DNA of 23,250 nucleotides from JBBQWR01 sp038210495 (GTDB lineage Bacteria; Planctomycetota; Planctomycetia; Pirellulales; DATAWG01): positions 1 to 23,250 of the forward strand of contig JBBQWR010000064.1 in NCBI GenBank assembly GCA_038210495.1, given 5' to 3'. A program made the position numbers and the translations under genes. This document shows positions 1 through 6,683 of this stretch, piece by piece (positions within the stretch are counted from its first letter, which is position 1; each line of letters begins with the position of its first letter). The notes under the pieces were generated by a model. The model was not told the origin of the DNA. It saw only the letters and a program-made list of their open reading frames with translations, and did not search any database.

Positions 1-2
1 TC

Positions 3-125
3 GCGTACACGCAGCGGCGCAATGCCGCAGCGCGCCGCAGCCACACCCGAACGACCCGCAAGAAACTCGCCGCGCTGGGCATCCGCCTGACCGGTCTGCC
101 TCGTTGCGGATGGGGCAAAAGTTAG
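3..125 (+). CDS. 3' end of an unidentified protein (partial)
   Basis: An open frame enters from the window's left edge and stops at TAG (123-125), giving about 40 residues that are very rich in Arg, Ala and Thr and end in ...CGWGKS. The composition and basic tail would suit the end of a transposase or other DNA-binding protein, but I recognise no motif. The other two forward frames also stay open for part of this stretch, so the coding status is doubtful. No terminator or inverted terminal repeat is visible between it and the convergent YihY gene (126-185). Confidence 0.2.
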   Translation, partial: AYTQRRNAAARRSHTRTTRKKLAALGIRLTGLPRCGWGKS

Positions 126-185
126 CGCTGTAGTACTAAGGCCTTCCAATAGCTGCAAGGTCATTGGGAAACGACCGGGATCGGG

Positions 186-1103
186 TTAGCCAGATTTTGG
201 CTTCATGCCTTGCTGGGCACGAGATTGTTCGGTCACCGCCACCGCATTGGGCGACGGTCGGACTCCAGAGCCAACCTGCTTGGCGTAGACGTAAGTGAAC
301 TCCGCGCCGAACAGCAAAATCAGCGACGAGTAATAGACCCAGAGCAGCAGCAGCACGAGCGACCCGGCGGCGCCGTAGCCCGAGGTCACTCCGGATCGTC
401 CCAGGTATAAGCCGAGGCCAAATTTCCCCAGCGTGAACAGCACGGCCGTGATCACGGCGCCGATCCAAACGTCGCGCCAAGCAATTTCGGCGTCCGGAAG
501 GAAACGAAACATCATCGCGAACAACAGCATCGCCACCAGCAGCGTCACGACCTGATTGAGCGCCTGCAAGAGGGCCGTCTCGATTCCCAGCGCTCCGCCC
601 AGCGATGAGCTAAATGCCGAAAGGACGGCCGTGAGAACCAGCGAAATCAGTAGAAGAAAGCCAGTCCCAAACACCATCGTGAGCGACAAGAATCGATCCT
701 GAATAAATCCCCAAATACCGCGTCCCGGCTTGGGTTCGACCTTCCAAATCGTATTGAGCGCGTCTTGCAATTGACCGAAGACTCCGGCGGCGCCGATCAA
801 TAGCGTCACCAGTCCGACGATTGTGCTCGCGGCGCCCGCGCCGGTCTTGTGGCCCTCGACCAACATTCCTTTGAGGCTGTCGGCGATCGCCGGGCCCATG
901 GTCTTTCCGATTTCGTCGAGGACCTTGCCCTGAGCGGCGTCGGCGCCGAAAACGACGCTGGCGACTCCGACGCACAGCAGGACCAAGGGTCCCAGCGAGA
1001 ACACGCTGAAATAGGCCAGCGCGGCGCCCAAGCGCGGGGCCTTGTCCGTGTTCCACTCGTCGAACGATTCTTTCAACAAACCGAAAAACGATCGCGATCG
1101 CAT
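186..1103 (-). CDS. YihY/virulence factor BrkB family membrane protein
   Basis: A protein of about 305 residues with roughly six hydrophobic helices. The N-terminal block DKAPRLGAALAYFSVFSLGP is the hallmark of the YihY/BrkB family, followed by GA-rich helices and the late block LLWVYYSSLILLFGAEFTYVYA, also typical. The family is of uncertain function; the old name 'ribonuclease BN' is a misannotation, and roles in envelope integrity or transport are proposed. The frame is open to 1196, but I chose ATG at 1103 because GAGG lies about 8 nt upstream and the residues before it (RFRKATFPRKG) look non-conserved; ATG 1130 is an alternative. It is the last cistron of the respiratory cluster, 94 nt after the small membrane protein, so it may be co-transcribed without being functionally linked. 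Confidence 0.88.
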   Translation of the reverse strand: MRSRSFFGLLKESFDEWNTDKAPRLGAALAYFSVFSLGPLVLLCVGVASVVFGADAAQGKVLDEIGKTMGPAIADSLKGMLVEGHKTGAGAASTIVGLVTLLIGAAGVFGQLQDALNTIWKVEPKPGRGIWGFIQDRFLSLTMVFGTGFLLLISLVLTAVLSAFSSSLGGALGIETALLQALNQVVTLLVAMLLFAMMFRFLPDAEIAWRDVWIGAVITAVLFTLGKFGLGLYLGRSGVTSGYGAAGSLVLLLLWVYYSSLILLFGAEFTYVYAKQVGSGVRPSPNAVAVTEQSRAQQGMKPKSG

Positions 1104-1197
1104 GAGAGTCGCCTCGGTAAAATAGTGCATGCCCTTGCGCGGAAACGTCGCCTTGCGGAAGCGAACCCCTTGGGCAATTGACGTGCCACCCAACACG

Positions 1198-1566
1198 TTA
1201 GAACATACGGCCTAGTCGCGCCGGCGGTGGCGCCGTGGGTGATCGCCATTGGGAGCTCGTTTGGACCGGCCGATGCAGGTCGGTAAGTTCGCCCGTGGAT
1301 GAGTAGACAATCGCGGAGCCCATCGTGGCGCCTGCGGCGCAGAGCACGACGCCTGCGATCGACGATCGCAGGCCGATCGCCGAGTCACCGCCACGCAGAA
1401 AGATTCCAGCGATTCCGACACCTAGCCCGGCGAGGGCGATCGGAATGCTCAAAATGGGCAAGAAGAACAACACTAGTGCAATCGTGCCCAAGCACGCCGA
1501 GCCGACCCCCAGGCCGATTTCTCGAATGGGTTCATGTCTTCGGCCTTGGCTGGCGGCTTCAACCAT
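1198..1566 (-). CDS. small hydrophobic membrane protein, function unknown
   Basis: A 122-residue protein with a short polar N-terminus, a strongly hydrophobic hairpin at about residues 20-57 (two helices rich in Leu, Ile, Gly) and a third at about 66-88, then a Pro/Arg-rich tail of about 34 residues. The layout resembles small DUF4190-type membrane proteins, but I see no diagnostic motif. The ATG at 1566 is preceded by GGGAG about 7 nt upstream, overlapping the coxD stop region, and only 10 nt separate it from coxD, so it is very probably translated from the same mRNA. It could be a lineage-specific accessory of the oxidase or an unrelated passenger; the sequence does not decide. Confidence 0.7.
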   Translation of the reverse strand: MVEAASQGRRHEPIREIGLGVGSACLGTIALVLFFLPILSIPIALAGLGVGIAGIFLRGGDSAIGLRSSIAGVVLCAAGATMGSAIVYSSTGELTDLHRPVQTSSQWRSPTAPPPARLGRMF

Positions 1567-1576
1567 TGCAAACTCC

Positions 1577-1900
1577 CTAGTGCCCCGGCATCCGCGGAAT
1601 TAGCCCGCGGGTCAGATAATCGGTCAACGTCAGCGAAAAGAGTATTGCAAGCCACAGCAGTGCCGCGCCGATAATGACGCGGGTGTGCGGCGAGCTGTTA
1701 ATGACGTGCATGAAGAACAGCAGCACCAGCGAAGCTTTGAGCGTGGCGATCGTCAGCCCAATCGCCAAATGCCCCGCCGGCGAAAGCGCGAGAAACGAAA
1801 CGCCGACTGTCAACACCGTCAACAGCGCCAGCACGATTAACACGATGACATACGCGGTCACCGACAACTCTCGATGCAAAGGACGACTTTCGATCGACAC
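1577..1900 (-). CDS. coxD: cytochrome c oxidase subunit IV (caa3 type)
   Basis: Small subunit of the haem-copper oxidase. The protein of about 107 residues has three transmembrane helices: VLIVLALLTVLTVGVSFL, a central helix with ATLKASLVLLFFMHV, and a C-terminal helix AALLWLAILFSLTLTDYLTR. The central LKA..V..FFMH motif is characteristic of the prokaryotic COX4 family (COX4_pro). The frame is open to an ATG at 1954, but that part is repeat-derived (MSLYLRNPIIF). I prefer the GTG at 1900 (protein start VSIESRPLH), which has GGGAG about 7 nt upstream. It is separated from coxC by 216 nt containing a dispersed repeat, and an abandoned coupled start remains at 2120 (see findings). Confidence 0.85.
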   Translation of the reverse strand: MSIESRPLHRELSVTAYVIVLIVLALLTVLTVGVSFLALSPAGHLAIGLTIATLKASLVLLFFMHVINSSPHTRVIIGAALLWLAILFSLTLTDYLTRGLIPRMPGH

Positions 1901-1932
1901 GACTCGGCTCCCAGTCTGTCTGAAAATTATTG

Positions 1933-2109
1933 GATTACGAAGATACAAAGACACGAAGGACGAAGCAATTTTGACAGGATTAACACGATCACCAGGATTA
2001 ATACCAAAGAAACATGTTTGTCAAAGGCAAACACATCAAAAATCAATCCTGGTAATCCTGTTAATCCTGTCTATTTTCCTCTTCGTGTCGTCGTTCCTTC
2101 GTGGTTAAT
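1933..2109. repeat. dispersed palindromic repeat, type A, copy 1
   Basis: A roughly 177-bp imperfect inverted repeat. The left arm carries AAAGACACGAAGG and then ACAGGATTAACACGATCACC; the right arm carries ATCCTGGTAATCCTGTTAAT and then TTCGTG...CCTTCGTGGTT. The reverse complement of the right arm matches the left over about 65 nt with scattered mismatches. The inner arm is itself a tandem of GGATTAAC/GGATTACC-like units. A second copy lies at 6493-6665. The repeat fills most of the coxC-coxD gap and is non-coding here apart from the short frame at 2061-2120. Confidence 0.85.
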
Positions 2110-2120
2110 TCAGTGCTCAT
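2061..2120 (-). other. abandoned ATGA-coupled start with 19-codon remnant frame
   Basis: The coxC stop TGA (2119-2117) overlaps an ATG (2120-2118) as ATGA, the same coupling used at several other junctions of the operon. The frame reads MSTELTTKERRHEEENRQD and ends at TAA; all but the first few codons lie in repeat type A. I infer that this was once the start of coxD, cut off when the repeat arrived. It could also be a chance frame, or a translated leader peptide. Confidence 0.4.
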
Positions 2121-2863
2121 TTCAATCTCAGCCCGATTTGCGCATGCGTTCCGAGGAGGTACAGCAGCGGCAATAGGAAAATCCAAACCATGTCGACGAA
2201 GTGCCAATATAGGGCCAGTACGTCCACCGGCGCGAAGTATTCTTGGGAAAACTTTCCCCCCGCGGCCAGTGCCATGATGATCAGCACGGCCACGATCCCG
2301 ATCGTCACATGCACGGCATGGATTAGTGTCAGCGTCCAGTAGAACAGCAGAAACAGTTTCACGTGCTGGACTTGATCCGGCTTGAGTCCGTCGCGGAGCC
2401 ACTCTTGCGAATCGAACTTCCAGCCCGGAACGAGATTCTTATGGAAGTCGAGGTAATACTCGAATCCCTTGAATGCTAGGAACACGAAGGCGAGAGTCGC
2501 GGTCAGGCCCAAATAGAGCATCACGCGCCGCGATTGGCCCAGCTTAGCGTAGTGCACGGCCAGCACGATCGTGAGGCTGCTCAAGAGCAAGACGATCGTA
2601 TTGACGGCGCCGATCGTCCATTCCAGCTTCACACTGACTCGCTCGAACGCCTCGGTATACATGTGGTAGTAAACGCCGAACGCCAACAGCGCTGCGCCGA
2701 AAAACAAGGCCTCGGTCGCGAGGAACACCCACATCGCCGTGGTCGAGGCGTTTTGCTGTTGCTCCAGATTTTCGAATTGCTCCTCGAGCCGATGCCGGAC
2801 GAGGATAGAGTGCTCCAGGGCGCCGCGCTCGTCGGCCGTAAGCAGAGCGGGATTAGGGCTCAT
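2117..2863 (-). CDS. coxC: cytochrome c oxidase subunit III
   Basis: Haem-copper oxidase subunit III (ctaE type), 248 residues with five predicted helices, the usual number for bacterial forms lacking the first two helices. Family signatures are MWVFLATEALFFGAALLAFG near residue 45, the central FLAFKGFEYYLD, and the C-terminal WHFVDMVWIFLLPLLYL. Subunit III stabilises the proton-uptake region of subunit I and carries no metal. The ATG at 2863 lies inside the last codons of coxA (11-nt overlap) with AAGG upstream, which indicates translational coupling. Its own stop overlaps an ATG in the form ATGA at 2117-2120, followed by a repeat. Confidence 0.96.
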   Translation of the reverse strand: MSPNPALLTADERGALEHSILVRHRLEEQFENLEQQQNASTTAMWVFLATEALFFGAALLAFGVYYHMYTEAFERVSVKLEWTIGAVNTIVLLLSSLTIVLAVHYAKLGQSRRVMLYLGLTATLAFVFLAFKGFEYYLDFHKNLVPGWKFDSQEWLRDGLKPDQVQHVKLFLLFYWTLTLIHAVHVTIGIVAVLIIMALAAGGKFSQEYFAPVDVLALYWHFVDMVWIFLLPLLYLLGTHAQIGLRLK

Positions 2864-4502
2864 TTTGGGCCTTCTCCAAATGGTACTGATAGGGTTCTTG
2901 GTAGACGGTCGGCGTTTCCTCGAAATTCTCGCGTGGCGGCGGCGACGAGGTTTGCCATTCCAGGCCGGTCGCCCGCCACGGATTCGGACCGGCCCGCTTG
3001 CCGTACCGCAGCGAAAGCAGCAAATAGGTGAGCGGCAACAAATAGCCGACCGCGAGGATCGACGCTCCGGCGGTCGAGAGTACGTTCCAGACCTGAAACT
3101 CCTCCGGATAGCTGTGATACCGGCGCGGCATGCCGTTATAGCCCAGCACGAATTGCGGCAGGAATGTCAGAAAAAAGCCAATGAAGATGATGAGCGCGCT
3201 CATCCGGGACCACCACTGCGAGTACATTCGGCCGGTCATCTTCGGCCACCAATAGTGCAGCCCGCCCATATAGGCCATCACCATGCCGCCGACCATGATG
3301 AAATGGAAATGGGCGATCACGAAATACGTGTCGTGAACGTGCATGTCGATGCCCAATGTCGCCAGAAACAGGCCCGTCAGGCCTCCGATCGTGAACAGGG
3401 CCACGAACCCCAGCGCGAAAAGCATCGGCGTGGCGAATGAAATCGACGATTTGTAGAGCGTGGCGGTCCAATTGAACACTTTGACGGCCGACGGCACGGC
3501 GACCAAAAAACTCAGCGACGAAAACACGAGGGCCGCATACACCGAGATGCCCGCCACGAACATGTGGTGAGCCCAGACTAAAAAGCCCAGCGACGCGATC
3601 GCCAAACTCGAAAACGCCACGAACTTGTAGCCATAGAGTGCCTTCCGGGCGAAACAGGGAATGATCTCACTCACAATGCCCATCCCCGGCAAGATCATGA
3701 TGTACACGGCCGGATGCGAATAAAACCAAAACAAGTGCTGAAACAGCAGTGGGTCGCCTCCCAGCGCCGGATCGAAGATGCCGATGTGCGCGACCCGTTC
3801 GACGATCACCAGGATAAATGCCATCGCCAGCACGGGGACGGCCAAGAGAAAGATGATGCTTGTGGCGTAGAGCGTCCAGACGAAGATCGGGAGCCGAAAC
3901 CACGTTAGCCCCGGCGCCCGCATCCAGTGGACCGTGACGACGAAATTCAAGCCCGTCAGCAGCGACGAAAATCCGGCGATCACGACGCCGGTCATCGTCG
4001 GCACGACATCGTAGTGCGACGAGGCCGTGCTGTAGGGCGTGTAAAATGTCCAACCGGTGTCGACGCCCCCGGCGATCATGGCATACAGCGTCCACACGCC
4101 GCCGATGACATAAAGATACCAGCTCAGCAGATTGAGCCGGGGCAACGCCAAGTCCTTCGCGCCGATCATCAGCGGCAGGACGAAATTGCCCAGTGCCGCC
4201 GGTACGACCGGCACGAGGAAAAAAAACACCATGATCACGCCGTGCAGCGTAAACAGCCGATTATAGGTGTCGGCAGTGACCAGCATTCCGCCGGGCGTGA
4301 GCAGATGCAATCGGGCGATCGAAATGGCAAACCCGCCGATGAAGAACATCGCAGTGACCGAGATCAAATAGAGCACGCCGATCCGTTTGTGATCCTTCGT
4401 CAAGAGCCACGAGAGAATTCCCCGCGAGGCGTTGAGATACGTCGCCGGCGGATGCGGCGCCGCGATTTCTTCGATCTGGGATTCGAGTTGGACGTCGCTC
4501 AT
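2853..4502 (-). CDS. coxA: cytochrome c oxidase subunit I, A2-type haem-copper oxidase
   Basis: Catalytic subunit (ctaD), 549 residues with about 12 core helices, reducing O2 and pumping protons. Visible ligands: His87 (haem a, in LHGVIMVFF), the CuB site with His263 and the cross-linking Tyr267 in YSHPAVY (261-267), His312/His313 (CuB), and His398 (haem a3) and His400 (haem a) in DTYFVIAHFHFIM. The usual HPEVY glutamate is replaced: the sequence is YSHPAVY, the Tyr-Ser signature of A2-type enzymes such as the Rhodothermus marinus caa3 oxidase, where those residues take over the D-channel role. It follows coxB after a 104-nt gap holding a strong inverted repeat, and overlaps coxC by 11 nt. 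Confidence 0.98.
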   Translation of the reverse strand: MSDVQLESQIEEIAAPHPPATYLNASRGILSWLLTKDHKRIGVLYLISVTAMFFIGGFAISIARLHLLTPGGMLVTADTYNRLFTLHGVIMVFFFLVPVVPAALGNFVLPLMIGAKDLALPRLNLLSWYLYVIGGVWTLYAMIAGGVDTGWTFYTPYSTASSHYDVVPTMTGVVIAGFSSLLTGLNFVVTVHWMRAPGLTWFRLPIFVWTLYATSIIFLLAVPVLAMAFILVIVERVAHIGIFDPALGGDPLLFQHLFWFYSHPAVYIMILPGMGIVSEIIPCFARKALYGYKFVAFSSLAIASLGFLVWAHHMFVAGISVYAALVFSSLSFLVAVPSAVKVFNWTATLYKSSISFATPMLFALGFVALFTIGGLTGLFLATLGIDMHVHDTYFVIAHFHFIMVGGMVMAYMGGLHYWWPKMTGRMYSQWWSRMSALIIFIGFFLTFLPQFVLGYNGMPRRYHSYPEEFQVWNVLSTAGASILAVGYLLPLTYLLLSLRYGKRAGPNPWRATGLEWQTSSPPPRENFEETPTVYQEPYQYHLEKAQNEP

Positions 4503-4525
4503 GAATATTGAGAAGTGTTCCTGTT

Positions 4526-4595
4526 TAGCCGCGTTCGCTTGCGACGCGCTCGTTTTTGAAATGACAAAAAATCGCGTCGCAAGCGACCGCGGCTA
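4526..4595. repeat. inverted repeat (TAGCCGCG type) between coxB and coxA
   Basis: Two 23-bp arms, 4526-4548 and 4573-4595, are reverse complements with a single mismatch and are separated by a 24-nt AT-richer spacer. Each arm runs from TAGCCGCG at the outside to GCGACGCG at the inside. In the transcript this would be a very stable hairpin between two essential oxidase cistrons. There is no run of U directly after the stem on the coding strand, so it is not a classic terminator. A diverged half-copy lies at 20719-20740, which suggests a dispersed element. Confidence 0.85.
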
Positions 4596-4606
4596 GGGGG
4601 ATTTTT

Positions 4607-5635
4607 TTACTTATCCGCGTCCGGCGCCGCTCCGGACGGAACCTCAGCCGGTTTCATCTTTTCCGTCGGAGCCGGAACCGGGAAATTGTCCACGCGAACC
4701 GGCGTTTCGCCCGGCCGGAGCGCTTTGATAAACGCAATCAACTCGTTCAACTCCTCGGCGCCAATCAACCCGTCGTATGTCGGCATGATCGGTTCGTAGC
4801 CGGCGACGATCTGGGCGGCCGGATGCACGATCGATTCGCGAAGATACTGTTCGTCGGCGACGACCATTTGACCGTTTCGCAAGGCGACCGTTCGGCCAAA
4901 GATGGCTTCGAGCACGGGCGCCCGTGCGTGTTCGTCTCCGCTATGGCAACTTAGGCAGCGATATTTCAAAAACACCTTTCGGCCTTGAAGCGCCAGCGAA
5001 CCTTCGGCCGACGACTGGAGCCAATACTGATAGTCGGCGGGCGTCATGGCGATCACTTGCCCGCGCATTTCGGCGTGCTGCGTGCCGCAAAATTGTGAGC
5101 AAAACAGGTGATATGTTCCCTCCTTGCTCGCTTGAAACCAGACCGACGTGAACCGCCGCGGCAATGCGTCCATGTGAATCCGGAAAGCGGGCACGAAAAA
5201 ACTGTGAATCACGTCTTCGCTGGTCAGCAGCATCCGCACCGGGCGGCCGACCGGCACATGCAGGACGTTGATCTCGCGCTGTCCTTCGGGATGCTGAAAT
5301 TTCCACATCCATTGTTTGCCGACGCCGTAGACGACCGCCGCGTCGTCCGGAGCGCGATAAGCATCGACATAGACCGACGCGCCCCAGAAGAACATCACCG
5401 CGAACACGCCCAGCGGCGAAAGTGTCCAAAACCATTCGAGCGCGTGCCAGTTCTGGGTCGCCGCCGGGGCGGCCACTTGCCCCGGGCGCCGACGATATTT
5501 GACCGAAAAGAAAATCAGCAGAAACGCGACCAACAATCCCACGCTGCCGCACGAGATCATGAGAAACGTCAGCAGATGATCCACGGAATGGGCCGTGGTC
5601 GACGCTTGCTCGGGAAAGAGAGCGATTTGAGGCAT
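4607..5635 (-). CDS. coxB: cytochrome c oxidase subunit II with fused cytochrome c domain (caa3)
   Basis: Subunit II (ctaC), 342 residues. Two N-terminal helices (about 18-45 and 66-92) precede a cupredoxin domain with the complete CuA site: His144 in DVIHSFF, then Cys179, Cys183, His187 and Met190 in CSQFCGTQHAEM. A C-terminal cytochrome c domain follows, with CLSCH (227-231) and the probable axial Met284 in EPIMPTY. This fusion defines a caa3 oxidase, which accepts electrons without a soluble carrier. The frame extends upstream to 5725 through C-rich repeat sequence (PLVPNPRPLAP), so I chose ATG 5635, where the subunit II N-terminus begins. The sequence upstream is CCTCCTCC-like rather than a purine-rich ribosome site, so initiation here may be weak or depend on the upstream cistron. 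Confidence 0.96.
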   Translation of the reverse strand: MPQIALFPEQASTTAHSVDHLLTFLMISCGSVGLLVAFLLIFFSVKYRRRPGQVAAPAATQNWHALEWFWTLSPLGVFAVMFFWGASVYVDAYRAPDDAAVVYGVGKQWMWKFQHPEGQREINVLHVPVGRPVRMLLTSEDVIHSFFVPAFRIHMDALPRRFTSVWFQASKEGTYHLFCSQFCGTQHAEMRGQVIAMTPADYQYWLQSSAEGSLALQGRKVFLKYRCLSCHSGDEHARAPVLEAIFGRTVALRNGQMVVADEQYLRESIVHPAAQIVAGYEPIMPTYDGLIGAEELNELIAFIKALRPGETPVRVDNFPVPAPTEKMKPAEVPSGAAPDADK

Positions 5636-5648
5636 GGAGGAGGAAGAA

Positions 5649-5680
5649 GGGGCTAGGGGTCGGGGGTTAGGGACTAGGGG
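5649..5680 (+). repeat. G-run repeat with G-quadruplex potential between sco and coxB
   Basis: On the plus strand five runs of 3-5 G are separated by 2-4 nt: GGGG-cta-GGGG-tc-GGGGG-tta-GGG-acta-GGGG. This meets the usual intramolecular G-quadruplex pattern. The plus strand is the template for coxB, and the mRNA is the C-rich complement. The element overlaps the last codons and stop of sco (stop at 5667-5669) and supplies its SSPSP tail. Confidence 0.7.
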
Positions 5681-6683
5681 ACGAGGAAAGAGGAATGATG
5701 GGAACTGGCGGCAGAGAAGACGCATCGCGTTTTCGCTCGCGGCGAAATTGGATCCCTATGAACGCGCCGAGGGCGAGCATGGTGAGGACGCCGCCGAGGC
5801 GAATGAAGTTCATCACGGCGACGCCATAACGGCCAACGCTTGGGTCGTAATGGAAGCAGAATAATAGCGCCTGATCGATGGGCGAGCCGATTTTGCCGGA
5901 TGAGGCTTCGACGAGTCCCAGTCTCAGATCGCGGGGCGAGAAGCGAATATCGTAGAAGTAACGCGAAATCTTGCCGGTCGGAGTCAGCACGATGATGCCC
6001 GCTGCGTGAGCGAATTGATCGGTGGCCGGATCGTAGTGGTAGCGAAAGCCGACCGACTGCGCGAGCTCGCGGATCGCCGGCTCTTGGCCGGTGAGAAAGT
6101 GCCAGCCGCCCTCCGCGCCCGGCCGATCGTAACGCGATAGGTAGGTCTGCTTTTTCGCGGTCGCCAAGTCGGGCGTCTCGCGAGGATCGAAACTCACGGT
6201 GACCACTTCGAAATCCTTGCCAACGTCCAAGCTTATGTCGCGCAGTCCTTGAACCAAGCCGTTAAGCACGAGCGTGCAGAGCATCGGACAGCGATAGTAC
6301 GCCATCACGAGGATGACCGGCTTTTCGTGAAAGTAGTCGCGGATCACGACCGGCTTGCCGCTCTCGTCGGCAAACTGCAAATCGAGCGGCGCCTGCTCGT
6401 CGAGCCGCTGATCGAAGCCGACGTCTCTCAACTGCGGCGGCAGCGGCGTGTCGGCCCTGGCTCCAGACGTTAGTAAGAATAAGGCGATAAGCAGACCGCA
6501 AAGACACGAAGACACGAAGGCGGACGAGGAGAAATAGACATGATTAACAAGATTACCAGGGTTTTGTCTTGGCATCGGATTCGCCGCTTTAATCCTGAAA
6601 ATCCTGTCAATCCTGTCCATATTTCTTCCGTCTTTCGTCTCCGCGTGCCTTCGTGGCCTAAATAAGTTTTTGTTGCCGTTCAT
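5667..6683 (-). CDS. SCO1/SenC/PrrC family copper chaperone with repeat-derived N-terminus
   Basis: Thioredoxin-fold protein that assembles the CuA centre of CoxB. Counting from ATG 6683 (338 residues), the copper-binding CPMLC is at 132-136 and the distal ligand His226 is in DQFAHAAG; VTVSFDPRETP is typical of the fold. A C-terminal helix (about 285-305) anchors it, a form I associate with SCO genes in ACIII-caa3 clusters. The ATG at 6683 overlaps the upstream stop (ATGA) and has GAGGG upstream, so I report this start. However, the first 56 residues or so are the in-frame translation of repeat type A, and the Sec signal (CLCGLLIALFLLTSGARA) only begins near residue 58. A GTG at 6515 would give a normal-length signal peptide but lacks a ribosome site. 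The C-terminal SSPSP is also repeat-encoded. Confidence 0.9.
   Translation of the reverse strand: MNGNKNLFRPRRHAETKDGRNMDRIDRIFRIKAANPMPRQNPGNLVNHVYFSSSAFVSSCLCGLLIALFLLTSGARADTPLPPQLRDVGFDQRLDEQAPLDLQFADESGKPVVIRDYFHEKPVILVMAYYRCPMLCTLVLNGLVQGLRDISLDVGKDFEVVTVSFDPRETPDLATAKKQTYLSRYDRPGAEGGWHFLTGQEPAIRELAQSVGFRYHYDPATDQFAHAAGIIVLTPTGKISRYFYDIRFSPRDLRLGLVEASSGKIGSPIDQALLFCFHYDPSVGRYGVAVMNFIRLGGVLTMLALGAFIGIQFRRERKRDASSLPPVPIIPLSSSPSP
6493..6665. repeat. dispersed palindromic repeat, type A, copy 2
   Basis: Second copy of the 1933-2109 element. Outer arms are AAAGACACGAAGACACGAAGG on one side and TGCCTTCGTGG on the other; inner arms are ATGATTAACAAGATTACCAG and AATCCTGTCAATCCTGTCC. Unlike copy 1 it contains no stop in the sco frame, so it is translated as the N-terminus of SCO if the coupled start at 6683 is used. 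Confidence 0.85.

Noticed and set aside
1933..2109. CRISPR-like array in the tandem GGATTAAC units
   Set aside because: Units are about 9-11 nt, imperfect and arranged as a palindrome, without equal spacers; no cas genes.
3927..4511. Plus-strand open frame of 194 codons opposite coxA
   Set aside because: Arg/Asp/His-rich shadow of coxA codons; no plausible fold.
4573..4606. Intrinsic terminator after coxB formed by the inverted repeat and nearby T-run
   Set aside because: On the transcribed (minus) sense the stem follows coxB but is not directly followed by U-residues; the T-run at 4602-4608 lies on the other side. Termination here would also separate coxA from the operon.
5636..5725. Extended CoxB start at 5725
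   Set aside because: The extra 30 residues (Pro/Arg/Phe-rich) lie in C-rich repeat and in antisense of the sco end; the subunit II N-terminus begins at 5635.
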